NCBI GenBank assembly: GCA_035325705.1
Contig: DAOKZI010000018.1
Location: forward strand, 22,545 to 86,544
Origin: Ga0077536 sp035325705
GTDB taxonomy: Bacteria > Pseudomonadota > Gammaproteobacteria > Ga0077536
Reading direction: 5' to 3'
Length of the DNA: 64,000 nt
In this document: positions 53,964-62,906 of the stretch, one piece after another
Position numbering within the stretch: position 1 is the stretch's first letter
Layout of the letters: the number at the start of each line of letters is the position of its first letter
Made by a program: the position numbers and the translations under genes
Notes under the pieces: generated by a model
Database searches by the model: none
Seen by the model: only the letters and a program-made list of their open reading frames with translations
What the model was told of the DNA's origin: nothing

Positions 53964-55505
53964 TCACGCCGCGGGTGCGATGCGCGCGCGCATGCCGTCG
54001 AGCACGCTGCGGTGATCGGGAAACTGCTGCACGAGCTCGAGACAGGCTTTGCGCGCCGCCTCGGGATCGACGGCGTGATGCTTGTGCGTCGGCTTGCGCG
54101 GCTTCTTCGGGAAGCGTCCCATGCCGGCGAGGATGCAGAACCACGAGGTCGGGCTGTAAGCCATCTGCGCGCTCTGGCGCTGGATTTCGGCGAGCAGATC
54201 GCCGCCGCTGTCCCAGACCTCGAAGATGGATGCGACGGAGTCCGACATCGTCGGGTTCTCGCGCGCCGCGATCCAGTACGCGGTGTCGCTGCGCGAGCTC
54301 AGCTTGTAGTGCACGTAGAGGTAGTCGCGGATCGCGTCGTAGATGCGGTTCACTTTCTGATTGAACTCGTCCTGCCGCCTGCGGCCGTCGCCGGCCGTCG
54401 CATGCGCGGCGACGAGCTGCTCGATCGTGTCCTGCACGATCATCAGGGCCGTGGCTTCCAGCGGCTCGACGAAGCCCTGCGCGAGCCCGATCGCGACGCA
54501 GTTGTGTTCCCAGGACCGTTCGACGCGGCCGACGCGCATCTTGAGATGCCGCGCCTCGACCTTGTCATCGAAGCATTTCAGATGCGCGCGCAGCTCGCGT
54601 TCCGCCGCCGCCTCGTCGAGATGGTCCGAGGCATAGACGTAGCCGTTGCCGTAGCGGTTCGTCAGCGGGATCTTCCACGCCCAGCCGCAGTTCATCGCCA
54701 GCGACAGGGTTTCCGACGGCAGTGAAGCCGGATCTTCGTGCGGCGTCGGCATCGCCACCGCGCGATCGTTGAACAGATAGGGCTTGTAGCTGAGGAAGGG
54801 CACGGCCAGCGTCCTGCAGATCAGCAGGCTCGCGAAGCCCGTGCAGTCGACGTACAGCTCGGCGCTGAGCGGGCCGCGGCGCGCCGCCGTCACGCTCGCG
54901 ATGCCGCCGTCCGCGCGGCGCTCGACCGCGGTCACCGTGTCGACGAGGTGCTCGACGCCGCGCGCCGTCGCCCACCGGCGCAGGAATTCGCCGATCAGCC
55001 GCGCATCGAAGTGATACGCATAGTCGGCCTGGTAGCCGAGGCGCGCCGGCGGCAGCGGCGCCCGCCGCCGCTTCGCGGCCCAGTTCGACGGGAAGTAGTG
55101 ATCGGGATTGGCCTGGACGTCGATGCCGTGCTGACGCAGCCGCGCGTTGTGATGGAAGCCGCGGATGTAGGGATCATCGGACGCGGTGAAGAACGGATGG
55201 TAGTAGCTCTCGTAGCCCGGTCGCGTCGACCAGTGCGGAAAGCGGATGCCGCACTTGTAGCTGGCGTTGCAGGCCGGCATCCATTCTTCTTCGCTTATGC
55301 CCAGGCGCGCGAAGAAGCGCCGCATTTTCGGCGTCGATCCTTCGCCGACACCGATGATGCCGATCGCATCGGACTCGATCAGCGTGACGCGGGTGCCGAG
55401 TGGCGACCACGCGTGATGCAGCAGCGCGGCGCACATCCAGCCGGCGGTTCCTCCACCGACGATCAGCACGCGCGACGGAACGCACACGGACGGCGGACTG
55501 GACAT
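53964..55505 (-). CDS. Flavin-dependent tryptophan halogenase-like enzyme
   Basis: 513 residues. FAD motif GGGTAGWMCAALLHHAW, catalytic lysine in NASYKCGIRF, and the halogenase signature CGWAWKIPL (WxWxIP), with the flavin-binding FVEPLEATALMIVQDT. The family chlorinates or brominates indole or other aromatic substrates using FADH2 from a separate reductase. It is transcribed alone, with no reductase, transporter or biosynthetic gene nearby. In many Gram-negative genomes such genes lie with TonB receptors; none is in the window. Product cannot be inferred. Confidence 0.87.
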   Translation of the reverse strand: MSSPPSVCVPSRVLIVGGGTAGWMCAALLHHAWSPLGTRVTLIESDAIGIIGVGEGSTPKMRRFFARLGISEEEWMPACNASYKCGIRFPHWSTRPGYESYYHPFFTASDDPYIRGFHHNARLRQHGIDVQANPDHYFPSNWAAKRRRAPLPPARLGYQADYAYHFDARLIGEFLRRWATARGVEHLVDTVTAVERRADGGIASVTAARRGPLSAELYVDCTGFASLLICRTLAVPFLSYKPYLFNDRAVAMPTPHEDPASLPSETLSLAMNCGWAWKIPLTNRYGNGYVYASDHLDEAAAERELRAHLKCFDDKVEARHLKMRVGRVERSWEHNCVAIGLAQGFVEPLEATALMIVQDTIEQLVAAHATAGDGRRRQDEFNQKVNRIYDAIRDYLYVHYKLSSRSDTAYWIAARENPTMSDSVASIFEVWDSGGDLLAEIQRQSAQMAYSPTSWFCILAGMGRFPKKPRKPTHKHHAVDPEAARKACLELVQQFPDHRSVLDGMRARIAPAA

Positions 55506-55739
55506 CGCAAGCTCTCCCGCTGGGCGGAGCCCGGTACCGCGCTACGTCGACGTAGCCGCGGACCGGTGGCCGATGAGATGGGTGCTCGTCCGGCGCTGGG
55601 CGGCCGCGCCTCGCGCGCACCATTCCCTTGATCGCGGCAAAACTATGCGCGTTCCTCCATTTGAGGGTCAATCGCGATCGCCCTCGCTATATAGCCGAGC
55701 ATCAATACGCTCCACTCCGGTTCGGATATCGCCATTTCC

Positions 55740-55814
55740 GCGCAGGCGGGAATCCAGTCGGCTTTCCATGTGGTACGAGCCGCTCGAGCGCCTTCACTGG
55801 ATCCCCGCCTGCGC
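55740..55814. repeat. Inverted repeat with 19-bp arms
   Basis: GCGCAGGCGGGAATCCAGT (55740-55758) and ACTGGATCCCCGCCTGCGC (55796-55814) pair with one mismatch around a 37-base loop. It resembles a REP-type element and may protect or end transcripts. It lies in the 694-base gap between the halogenase and the apc-like genes, which otherwise holds only the candidate promoter at 55977-56013. Confidence 0.65.
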
Positions 55815-55976
55815 AGCACGCTCTAAATCTGTCTCGCGCTCGACTTCGCGTCTCGCTCGCACAATCGCGTCCGGCTCCGATCATGCACTGCAATAACAAC
55901 GCTCTGATGCACTGCGGTCTATGCGCCGCGGATTGAGCCCGCGCAGGAAGACGCGTAATTGGTGCACTGCCGGGGC

Positions 55977-56013
55977 TTGTGGCTGTGGTACCAGATAAGA
56001 TTTAATCGTACCA
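55977..56013 (+). promoter_or_regulatory. Candidate promoter/operator for the apc-like operon
   Basis: TTGTGG (55977-55982) and TTTAAT (56001-56006) with an 18-base spacer. The perfect palindrome TGGTACCA (55986-55993) sits in the spacer and a second half-site GTACCA follows at 56008-56013. A GntR-like or similar repressor could act here. The first gene starts 187 bases downstream. Confidence 0.4.
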
Positions 56014-56199
56014 ACGTCGCGCGCAGGCGCTTCCCATCTCGGGTCTGCGGGCGACGCCGGCGAAGGTTGCTCGACCACGCCGCAACACCGCGCCACGACA
56101 GGTCGCTCGCCTCGTTGCCGGCGCGCCGACCGAGACTCGCGCGACTCAACGACACGTGACCTGCATCGGTCGCGTCACTACGTCCTGGGGGGATCGCGC

Positions 56200-58113
56200 A
56201 TGGGATTCCTGGTGAACATCGACAACGGTGGCACGTTCACCGATGTCTGCATCAGCGACGGCAGCCGCATCGTCCACGCGAAATCGGCGACCACGCCGCA
56301 CGATCTCACGCAGTGCTTCATGGAGGTCATGAAGCGCGGCTCGCGTGAGCTGTTCGGTGAAGACGATCTGCCGCGCCTGATCCGCGAAACGGATTGCCTG
56401 CGCTATTCGACGACCTCCGGCACGAACGCCGTCGTCGAGCACAAGGGCACGCCGGTCGCGCTGCTAGTCGACGCCGGCAGCGAGGACTCGTTCTTCGGCG
56501 CGCAGGGAGTCGGCGCGAGCGGCCTGTGGCGCGCGATGGTGGCGTCGCGGCCGAGCGGGATCGCCGTTGCCGCCGACGGCGCGATCGACGCCGACGAGTT
56601 GACCCGCACCGTGAACCAGCTCCTGTCGCAGGGCGCGCAGCGGCTGGTCGTGTGCCTGCGCTCGGCGGCCGCGGAGCAGAACGTGAAATCGACGCTGCTC
56701 AACCGCTATCCGCGCCATCTGCTCGGCGCGATACCGTTCCTGATCTCCTCCGAGCTCGTCAACGATGGCGATCTCCTGCGCCGCGCGGCGACCGCGGTGA
56801 TCAACTCCTATCTCCATCCGGGCATGGAGCATTTCCTGTACAGCGCGGAAAACGTGTGCAAGAGCCAGCATCTGAAGCGGCCCTTGCTGATCTTCCGCAA
56901 CGACGGCGATTCGGCGCGCGTCGCCAAGACCACCGCGATCAAGACCTGGGGCTCGGGCCCGCGCGGCGGGCTCGAAGGCACGCTGGCCTATGCGAAGCTC
57001 TATGCGCTGCCGACGGTCGTCGCGATGGACATCGGCGGCACGACCACCGACGTCTCGGTCGTGCGCGACGGCAAGGTCGCCCTGCGGCCGTACGGCGAGG
57101 TGGAAGACTTGCCGACTTCCTTCCCGCTGCCGCAGCTCCAGAGCTTCGGGCTCGGCGGCAGCTCGATCCTCGGCGTCGTGGACGGCCGCGTCACGATTGG
57201 CCCCGAAAGCGTCGGCGCAGTGCCCGGCCCGGCCTGTTTCGGCCGCGGCGGTACGCAGGCAACGCTGACCGATGCGCTGCTCGTCCTCGGCGTGCTCGAC
57301 CCGGAGCGCTATCTCGGCGGCGAGCTGAAGCTCGATCGCGAGCGCGCATTGCAGGCGCTCCAGACCCAGGTCGGCGACGCGCTGAAGATCGCGCCCGAGC
57401 AGGCCGCGATCGCCGTGGTCGCGGCGTTCCAGCAGCAGGTCGGCGAGCAGCTCGGCAAGGTCATCCGCGCCGCCGGCGCGGATCCGGCGCAAGCCACGCT
57501 GCTCGCCTTCGGCGGCGGCGGACCGATGATCGTGTCGGGCATCGCCGAGGCGATCGGCATCCGGCGCGTCGTCGTGCCGCGGCTCGCCTCGGTGTTCAGC
57601 GCCTTCGGCATCGGCTTCTCGCATCTCGCGCATGAATACCAGGTGCCGCTGAGCGAAGCGGCGCCGCAGCTCGACGCCGTGAAGGCCGATCTCCTTTCGC
57701 GCGCGCGCCGCGACATGGCGGGTGAAGGCGTGGAGCCGGACGCCTGCAGCTACCGCTACTCGCTGTGGCGCGCGGTGAACGGCGCGGTCGAAGAGTCGGC
57801 GCTGGACGGCGCCGGCGGCGCGCCGGATGCGCGGCTCACGCTGAAGGCGGTCTACGAGCTGCCCTCGGCCACGCTGATCGCGGACGGCGCGCAGGCGGGC
57901 AGCGCGGCGCCGGCGCGCGGCAGCGTCGAGCTCGACCTCGGCGCCGGGCGCAGCGCGATCGACGTGCACTTCGATACCGAACTCGAACCCGGCCACACGG
58001 CGCAGGGGCCCTGTCTGCTGAAGGGTGACTACCTCACCTGTCTCATCGGCAAGGGCTGGAAGCTGCGTGTGTCGAGCAACCGTGACCTCGTGCTGGAGGC
58101 AAGCCACCGATGA
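56200..58113 (+). CDS. ApcA-like HyuA-family subunit of an ATP-dependent ketone carboxylase
   Basis: 637 residues (about 68 kDa). NIDNGGTFTDVCIS carries the N-terminal phosphate loop; YSTTSGTNAVVEHKGTP, VVAMDIGGTTTDVSVV, GLGGSSILGVVDGR with GAVPGPACFGRGG, and LAFGGGGPMIVSG follow. This is the HyuA fold. Its position at the head of a five-gene cluster, and the sizes of all five products, match ApcA of acetophenone carboxylase. Its stop overlaps the next start by four bases. Only the N-domain differs strongly from the other HyuA proteins here. Confidence 0.83.
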   Translation: MGFLVNIDNGGTFTDVCISDGSRIVHAKSATTPHDLTQCFMEVMKRGSRELFGEDDLPRLIRETDCLRYSTTSGTNAVVEHKGTPVALLVDAGSEDSFFGAQGVGASGLWRAMVASRPSGIAVAADGAIDADELTRTVNQLLSQGAQRLVVCLRSAAAEQNVKSTLLNRYPRHLLGAIPFLISSELVNDGDLLRRAATAVINSYLHPGMEHFLYSAENVCKSQHLKRPLLIFRNDGDSARVAKTTAIKTWGSGPRGGLEGTLAYAKLYALPTVVAMDIGGTTTDVSVVRDGKVALRPYGEVEDLPTSFPLPQLQSFGLGGSSILGVVDGRVTIGPESVGAVPGPACFGRGGTQATLTDALLVLGVLDPERYLGGELKLDRERALQALQTQVGDALKIAPEQAAIAVVAAFQQQVGEQLGKVIRAAGADPAQATLLAFGGGGPMIVSGIAEAIGIRRVVVPRLASVFSAFGIGFSHLAHEYQVPLSEAAPQLDAVKADLLSRARRDMAGEGVEPDACSYRYSLWRAVNGAVEESALDGAGGAPDARLTLKAVYELPSATLIADGAQAGSAAPARGSVELDLGAGRSAIDVHFDTELEPGHTAQGPCLLKGDYLTCLIGKGWKLRVSSNRDLVLEASHR

Positions 58114-58505
58114 GTACGCAACGCGTCGCGATCACCGAATACCTCGAGATCGATCTCGGGCACGAACGCTGGCACTGCCGCCGCTGCGGCCACGACATCG
58201 CTTCGGCACGCGCGAACTACAAGGAGGGCTTGCTCGTCTACAACCGCGATCCGCGCGAGATCCACCGCCCGATCCTCGACGACAGCTATCCGTATACCTA
58301 TGCGCCGGATCCGAAGTGGTGCCGGATCATCGAGTTCTACTGCCCGGGCTGCGGCACGATGATCGAGAACGAGTACCTGCCGCCGGGTCATCCGCTGACC
58401 CACGACATCGAGCTCGACATCGACAGCCTGAAGGAGCGCCATGCGGGCGCGAGCCTGAAGGAGCGCCATGCGGGCGCGGAAGGAAAAGCCAATGCGGCGG
58501 GTTAG
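58110..58505 (+). CDS. ApcB-like small zinc-binding carboxylase subunit
   Basis: 131 residues (15 kDa). Two CxxC pairs, CRRCGHD and CPGCGTMIENE, probably bind a zinc ion; the body resembles the small gamma-type subunits of acetone and acetophenone carboxylases. The C-terminus carries the duplicated peptide LKERHAGA caused by a 27-bp tandem repeat (58425-58478). Its last 14 bases overlap the next gene start. Confidence 0.8.
   Translation: MSTQRVAITEYLEIDLGHERWHCRRCGHDIASARANYKEGLLVYNRDPREIHRPILDDSYPYTYAPDPKWCRIIEFYCPGCGTMIENEYLPPGHPLTHDIELDIDSLKERHAGASLKERHAGAEGKANAAG
58425..58478 (+). repeat. 27-bp perfect tandem duplication
   Basis: Two identical 27-base units (58425-58451 and 58452-58478), each containing AAGGAG four bases ahead of an ATG. 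They encode the repeated C-terminal residues of the small subunit and sit immediately before the start of the next gene (58492). Confidence 0.95.
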
Positions 58506-60615
58506 CGTCGACATCGGTGGCACTTTCACCGACTGCTTCCTGGCCTATGACAGCCGGTACGTCGAAGCGAAGGCGCTCACCACGCATCACAATCTCGCCG
58601 CGGGCTTCATGGAAGCGCTGGGCAAGGCCTGCGAAGAGCTCGGCGAATCCATACAGACCGTGCTCGCCAACGTCGACGCCGTGCGCTACGGCACGACGCT
58701 GGGCACGAATTCGCTGATCCAGCGCAACGGGCCGCGCGTCGGCCTGCTGACGACGGCGGGTTTCGAGTCCTCGGTGCCGCTGATGCGTGCGCGCGGCTAC
58801 GGCGACGGCTTGTCCGACGCCGAGCAAACCGATCTGCCCGGTGCCGATCGCCCGGCGCCGCTGGTGCCGATCCCGATGATCGTCGGTATCCGCGAACGCA
58901 TGGACTACAAAGGCGTTCCCGCGCTGACGGTCGACGAGGACGACGTCCGCCGCCAGGTGCGCCGGCTCGTCGACCAGGGTGCTCAGGCCTTCGTCGTCGC
59001 CCTCGTCAACGCGGTGGTGAATCCGGCCCACGAGATCGAGGTCGAACGCATCATCCTCTCCGAGTACCCGACCCACGTGCTCGGCGCGATCCCGATCGTG
59101 CTCTCGCATCGCGTCGCCGGGCGCAAGGCCGAGTATTCGCGCACGATGTCGGTCGTGCTCGACGCCTATCTGCACGATCAGATGTACCACGGCATGTCCT
59201 CGCTGGAGATCGTGCTGAGGCAGAACGGCTACAAGCGGCCGATGCTGCTGGTCCACAACACTTCGGGCATGGCGCAGCTCAATTCCACGCACGCGCTGCA
59301 GACCATCCATTCCGGCCCGGTCGCCGGGCTCGAGGCTTCGAACTACATCTCGGCGCAGTTCAAGGAGCCGAACATTATCGCGACCGACATGGGCGGCACG
59401 AGCTTCGACATCGGGCTCGTCACCGCCGACGGCGTGAAGTTCTACGACTTCAATCCCGTGATCGACCGCTGGCTGGTCAGCACGCCGATGACTTACCTGC
59501 ACACGCTGGGCGCCGGCGGCGGCTCGATCGCGCGCTACGATCGCCTGTGGGATGCGGTCGAAGTCGGTCCCGACAGCGCGGGTTCCGATCCGGGACCGGC
59601 CTGCTACGGTCGCGGCGGCAAGTTCCCGACCACGACGGACGCGAACCTCGTGCTCGGCTATCTCGACGAGCACAACTACGCCGGCGGCACGATCAAGATC
59701 AGCAAGCGCCGCGCCGAGCGCGCGATCGAGGAATACATCTGCAAGCCGTCCGGCATGTCGCTGATCGACGGCGCCAAGGCGATCAAGCGCAAGGTCGACG
59801 CCAACATGGCGAATGCGATCTTCAAGGAAGTGGCCGTCAAGGGCTACAACCCGAAGAACTTCGTCATCCTGAGCTACGGCGGCGGCGGCCCGATCCACGC
59901 CTGCGGCTATGCGCAGCGCATCGGCATCAGCCGCGTGCTGATCCCGCCGTTCAGCTCGGTGTTCTCGGCGCTCGGTGCCGGCAACATGGACGGCCTGCAC
60001 ATCCACGAGAAGTCGCTGTACCTGATGCTCTACGACGCGACCAAGCGCACGATGCTCGAGGACTTCACGGTCTTCAACGCGACTGTGGCCGAGCTCGAGC
60101 AGCGCGGTCGCGAGGATCTCGCGCGTCAGGACGTGAAGCCCGAGCAGATCAAGACCCGCGTCGAGCTCGACATGCGCTACGGCAACCAGCTCGCGCAGAT
60201 CGGCGTGGCGAGCCCGCTGTCGCGGCTGGCGTCAATGCAGGACGTGATCACGCTGCTCGACCGCTTCAGCGTCAACTACGCGCAGCGCTTCGGCGAAGGC
60301 AGCCAGGCGCCGGAGGCCGGCGTGCGCATCAACGTGATCCGCGTCGTGTCCTACGTCGAGCACGAACGGCTGGATCTCAAGCAGTCGGCGAAGCGCACGG
60401 ACGAGCAGCCGAAGCCGGCGAGCCAGCGCCAGTGCTGGTTCCCCGAGCTCGGCGAGGCGCAGATGACCGCGGTCTACGACCATCGAGCGGTGCGCGAGGG
60501 CATGACCGTGGCGGGCCCCGCGCTGATCGAGACACCACGCACGACCTACCTCGTCGAGCCCGGCTGGACCCTCACGATGGGACTGTCCGGGTCCGCCTGG
60601 TTGGTGAAGGAATAG
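58492..60615 (+). CDS. ApcC-like HyuA-family subunit
   Basis: 707 residues (about 76 kDa). VDIGGTFTDCFLAYD, YGTTLGTNSLIQRNGPRVG, ATDMGGTSFDIGLV, LGAGGGSIARYDRLWDAVEVGP and YGGGGPIHACGYAQRIGISRVLIPPFSSVFSALG are all typical of the acetone/acetophenone carboxylase HyuA branch. ATG 58492 follows GGAAGGA; a start at 58468 inside the duplicated segment is the alternative. It would bind ATP and phosphorylate the carbonyl substrate or bicarbonate. Confidence 0.87.
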   Translation: MRRVSVDIGGTFTDCFLAYDSRYVEAKALTTHHNLAAGFMEALGKACEELGESIQTVLANVDAVRYGTTLGTNSLIQRNGPRVGLLTTAGFESSVPLMRARGYGDGLSDAEQTDLPGADRPAPLVPIPMIVGIRERMDYKGVPALTVDEDDVRRQVRRLVDQGAQAFVVALVNAVVNPAHEIEVERIILSEYPTHVLGAIPIVLSHRVAGRKAEYSRTMSVVLDAYLHDQMYHGMSSLEIVLRQNGYKRPMLLVHNTSGMAQLNSTHALQTIHSGPVAGLEASNYISAQFKEPNIIATDMGGTSFDIGLVTADGVKFYDFNPVIDRWLVSTPMTYLHTLGAGGGSIARYDRLWDAVEVGPDSAGSDPGPACYGRGGKFPTTTDANLVLGYLDEHNYAGGTIKISKRRAERAIEEYICKPSGMSLIDGAKAIKRKVDANMANAIFKEVAVKGYNPKNFVILSYGGGGPIHACGYAQRIGISRVLIPPFSSVFSALGAGNMDGLHIHEKSLYLMLYDATKRTMLEDFTVFNATVAELEQRGREDLARQDVKPEQIKTRVELDMRYGNQLAQIGVASPLSRLASMQDVITLLDRFSVNYAQRFGEGSQAPEAGVRINVIRVVSYVEHERLDLKQSAKRTDEQPKPASQRQCWFPELGEAQMTAVYDHRAVREGMTVAGPALIETPRTTYLVEPGWTLTMGLSGSAWLVKE

Positions 60616-60640
60616 CGTTCGACGCGAAGAGGTGCAGCTC

Positions 60641-62896
60641 ATGGGTGGCGACAAAGAAAAATCGATCATCGAGAAGTTCCTCGAGGAGAACGTGCTCTTC
60701 CTGGGGCCGGATCCCGAGATCATGGAAGACCACAGCGTCGTGCCGACGACGCCGCGTGAAGCCGAGGCGCTGCGCGCGTTCACCGATCCCGATCAGATCA
60801 ACCTGGTGCGGCACAAGCTGCAGACCGCCTGCAACGAATCCTTCGACATGGTCGAGCAGATGGGCGCGGCGCCGGGCGCGAAATGGGGGGATCTGATCTC
60901 CGGCGTGTGGACCGCGAACGGCGATCTCGCGATGGCGAGCATGGGCGGCGTGCTGATCTTTTCCGTGCTGACGCAGCATCCCGTCAAGTTCATCCTGAAG
61001 TACTGGAAGGACGATCCGACCGTTGGGCTCAAGGATGGCGACATCTTCATGCACAACGATGCGCGCTACGGCAACATCCATAACACCGATCAGAGCCTCG
61101 TGATCCCGGTCTTCCACGACGGCGAGCTCGTGTGCTTCACCGGCGCCATCGTCCATGAGGGCGAGAACGGGGCGATCGAGCCGGGCGGCATGCCGTCGGC
61201 GGCCGAGTCGCCCTTCGACGAAGGGCTCAAGATGTCGCCGATCAAGGTCGGCGAAAACTACGAGTTCAAGCGCGACATCATGACCTTTCTGCAGAACTCG
61301 GTGCGCGAGCCCAAGTTGCAGCTCGAAGGCATGAAATCGAAGTTCTTCGCGGCGATGCGCATGAAGGCGCGCGTCGAGGACGCGATCGCGGAATACGGCG
61401 TCGATGCCGTCGTCGCGACCTTGCGCAAGACCCTGACGGACACCGAGGCCGAGGTCCGCCGCCGCCTCTCGTGCTGGCCGGACGGCACGGTGCGCACGAA
61501 CGTCTTCGCCGACGGCACGCTGCGCGAGAACTGCCTGATCCGCATCCGCTGCGAGCTGCGCAAGAAGAAGGACGAGCTCGTCATCGACTTCCGCGGCTCG
61601 TCGCCGGAGTTTCTGAACCGGCCGAACAATACCGTGCTCGCCTCGCTGAAGGGCATGCTGGCGCAGGAGTTCCTGAGCTTCGTGTGGCCGGATCTGCCGC
61701 GCAACCAGGCCGTGTTCGCACCGATGACGGTGTTGACCGATCGCAAGTCCGCGCTGCACTGCTCGCCGGACGCGCCGAACGCGCAGAGCATGATGACCTT
61801 TTTCCCGGGTTTCACCGCGATCCAGATCGGCGTGCCGAAGTTCCTCTACAGCTCGAGCCACCGCGCGACGGACGTCATCGCCGGCTGGTACAACATGATC
61901 GTCACCTTCATTTACGGCGGCATCAACCAGTACGACGAGCTGGTCGGCAACGTGTGCGCGGATCTGAACGGCATGGGCGGCGCCGCGCGCTGGAATCGCG
62001 ACGGCCAGCATTCGCTGGCGCCGATCTTCGCGCCGATGGCGGACATCGGCGAGCAGGAGCTGATCGAGGAAGAGGTGCCGCTGATCAAAATCGTCCCGCA
62101 TCGCCTGATGAAGGACGGTGAAGGCTTCGGCAAGTATCGCGGCGGTCACGGCTACCAGCAGATCGCGACGATGAAGGACTCGTCGATGTGGGGCTTCATG
62201 TGCTGCAGCATCGGCTCGAAGTTCCCGACCACCTACGGCATCTTCGGCGGCTACGGGCCCGGCACGCTGCCGCTGTGCAAGGTCAAGGGCGTGAACGTCT
62301 TCGAGGTCATGCAGGACAGCCGCGATCTGATGCGTTACACGATTCCGGAGATCATGAACGAGCGGCCGTTCCCGGGCGCGAAGTACTCGACGCATCACAT
62401 GGGACTGCAGCTCGAATTCGCGCAGCCGGGCGAGCTCTACATGATCACGCAGGGCGGCGGCGGCGGTTACGGCGACGTGCTCGAGCGCGATCCCGAGCTC
62501 GTCGCCAAGGATTTCCTCGACGGCCTGCTGTCGATGCGCAGCGTGCAGGAGATCTACCACGTCGTCCTCGACGAGAAGACCGGCGCGGTCGACGTCACGG
62601 CCACCGCGCACGCGCGCCAGGCCGAGCGTGACAAGCGCAAGGCGCGCGGCAAGCCCTATCACGAGTTCGTCAAGGAATGGGAGACCGAGAAGCCGCCGCG
62701 CGAAGTGCCCTTCTTCGGTTCGTGGAAGGATCGTTCGCTGCTCTACCGCGGCTCGCCGGACGATACCTGTCCGGCCGACGCCATCAGGTCCGTGATGATG
62801 CCGAACCCCAAGGACGTGCGCATCGCCGAGCTCGAGGCGCAGCTCGAGGCGCTGCGCGGCGGGGCCGAGATCGAGCGCGCCAACCGGCGCTCGTGA
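60641..62896 (+). CDS. ApcD-like HyuB-family catalytic subunit
   Basis: 751 residues (about 84 kDa). Longer than the 600-residue HyuB proteins at 27-31 kb, with an N-terminal extension. Signatures: ARYGNIHNTDQSLVIPVF, GAIVHEGENGAIEPGGMPS, VCADLNGMGGAARWNRDGQH, FGKYRGGHGYQQIATMKDS and YMITQGGGGGYGDVLERDP. The C-terminus is a short coiled coil (IAELEAQLEALRG). AGAGGTG precedes ATG 60641. With ApcC it should form the ketone carboxylating centre. Confidence 0.87.
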   Translation: MGGDKEKSIIEKFLEENVLFLGPDPEIMEDHSVVPTTPREAEALRAFTDPDQINLVRHKLQTACNESFDMVEQMGAAPGAKWGDLISGVWTANGDLAMASMGGVLIFSVLTQHPVKFILKYWKDDPTVGLKDGDIFMHNDARYGNIHNTDQSLVIPVFHDGELVCFTGAIVHEGENGAIEPGGMPSAAESPFDEGLKMSPIKVGENYEFKRDIMTFLQNSVREPKLQLEGMKSKFFAAMRMKARVEDAIAEYGVDAVVATLRKTLTDTEAEVRRRLSCWPDGTVRTNVFADGTLRENCLIRIRCELRKKKDELVIDFRGSSPEFLNRPNNTVLASLKGMLAQEFLSFVWPDLPRNQAVFAPMTVLTDRKSALHCSPDAPNAQSMMTFFPGFTAIQIGVPKFLYSSSHRATDVIAGWYNMIVTFIYGGINQYDELVGNVCADLNGMGGAARWNRDGQHSLAPIFAPMADIGEQELIEEEVPLIKIVPHRLMKDGEGFGKYRGGHGYQQIATMKDSSMWGFMCCSIGSKFPTTYGIFGGYGPGTLPLCKVKGVNVFEVMQDSRDLMRYTIPEIMNERPFPGAKYSTHHMGLQLEFAQPGELYMITQGGGGGYGDVLERDPELVAKDFLDGLLSMRSVQEIYHVVLDEKTGAVDVTATAHARQAERDKRKARGKPYHEFVKEWETEKPPREVPFFGSWKDRSLLYRGSPDDTCPADAIRSVMMPNPKDVRIAELEAQLEALRGGAEIERANRRS

Positions 62897-62906
62897 GCTC
62901 GCCGCG

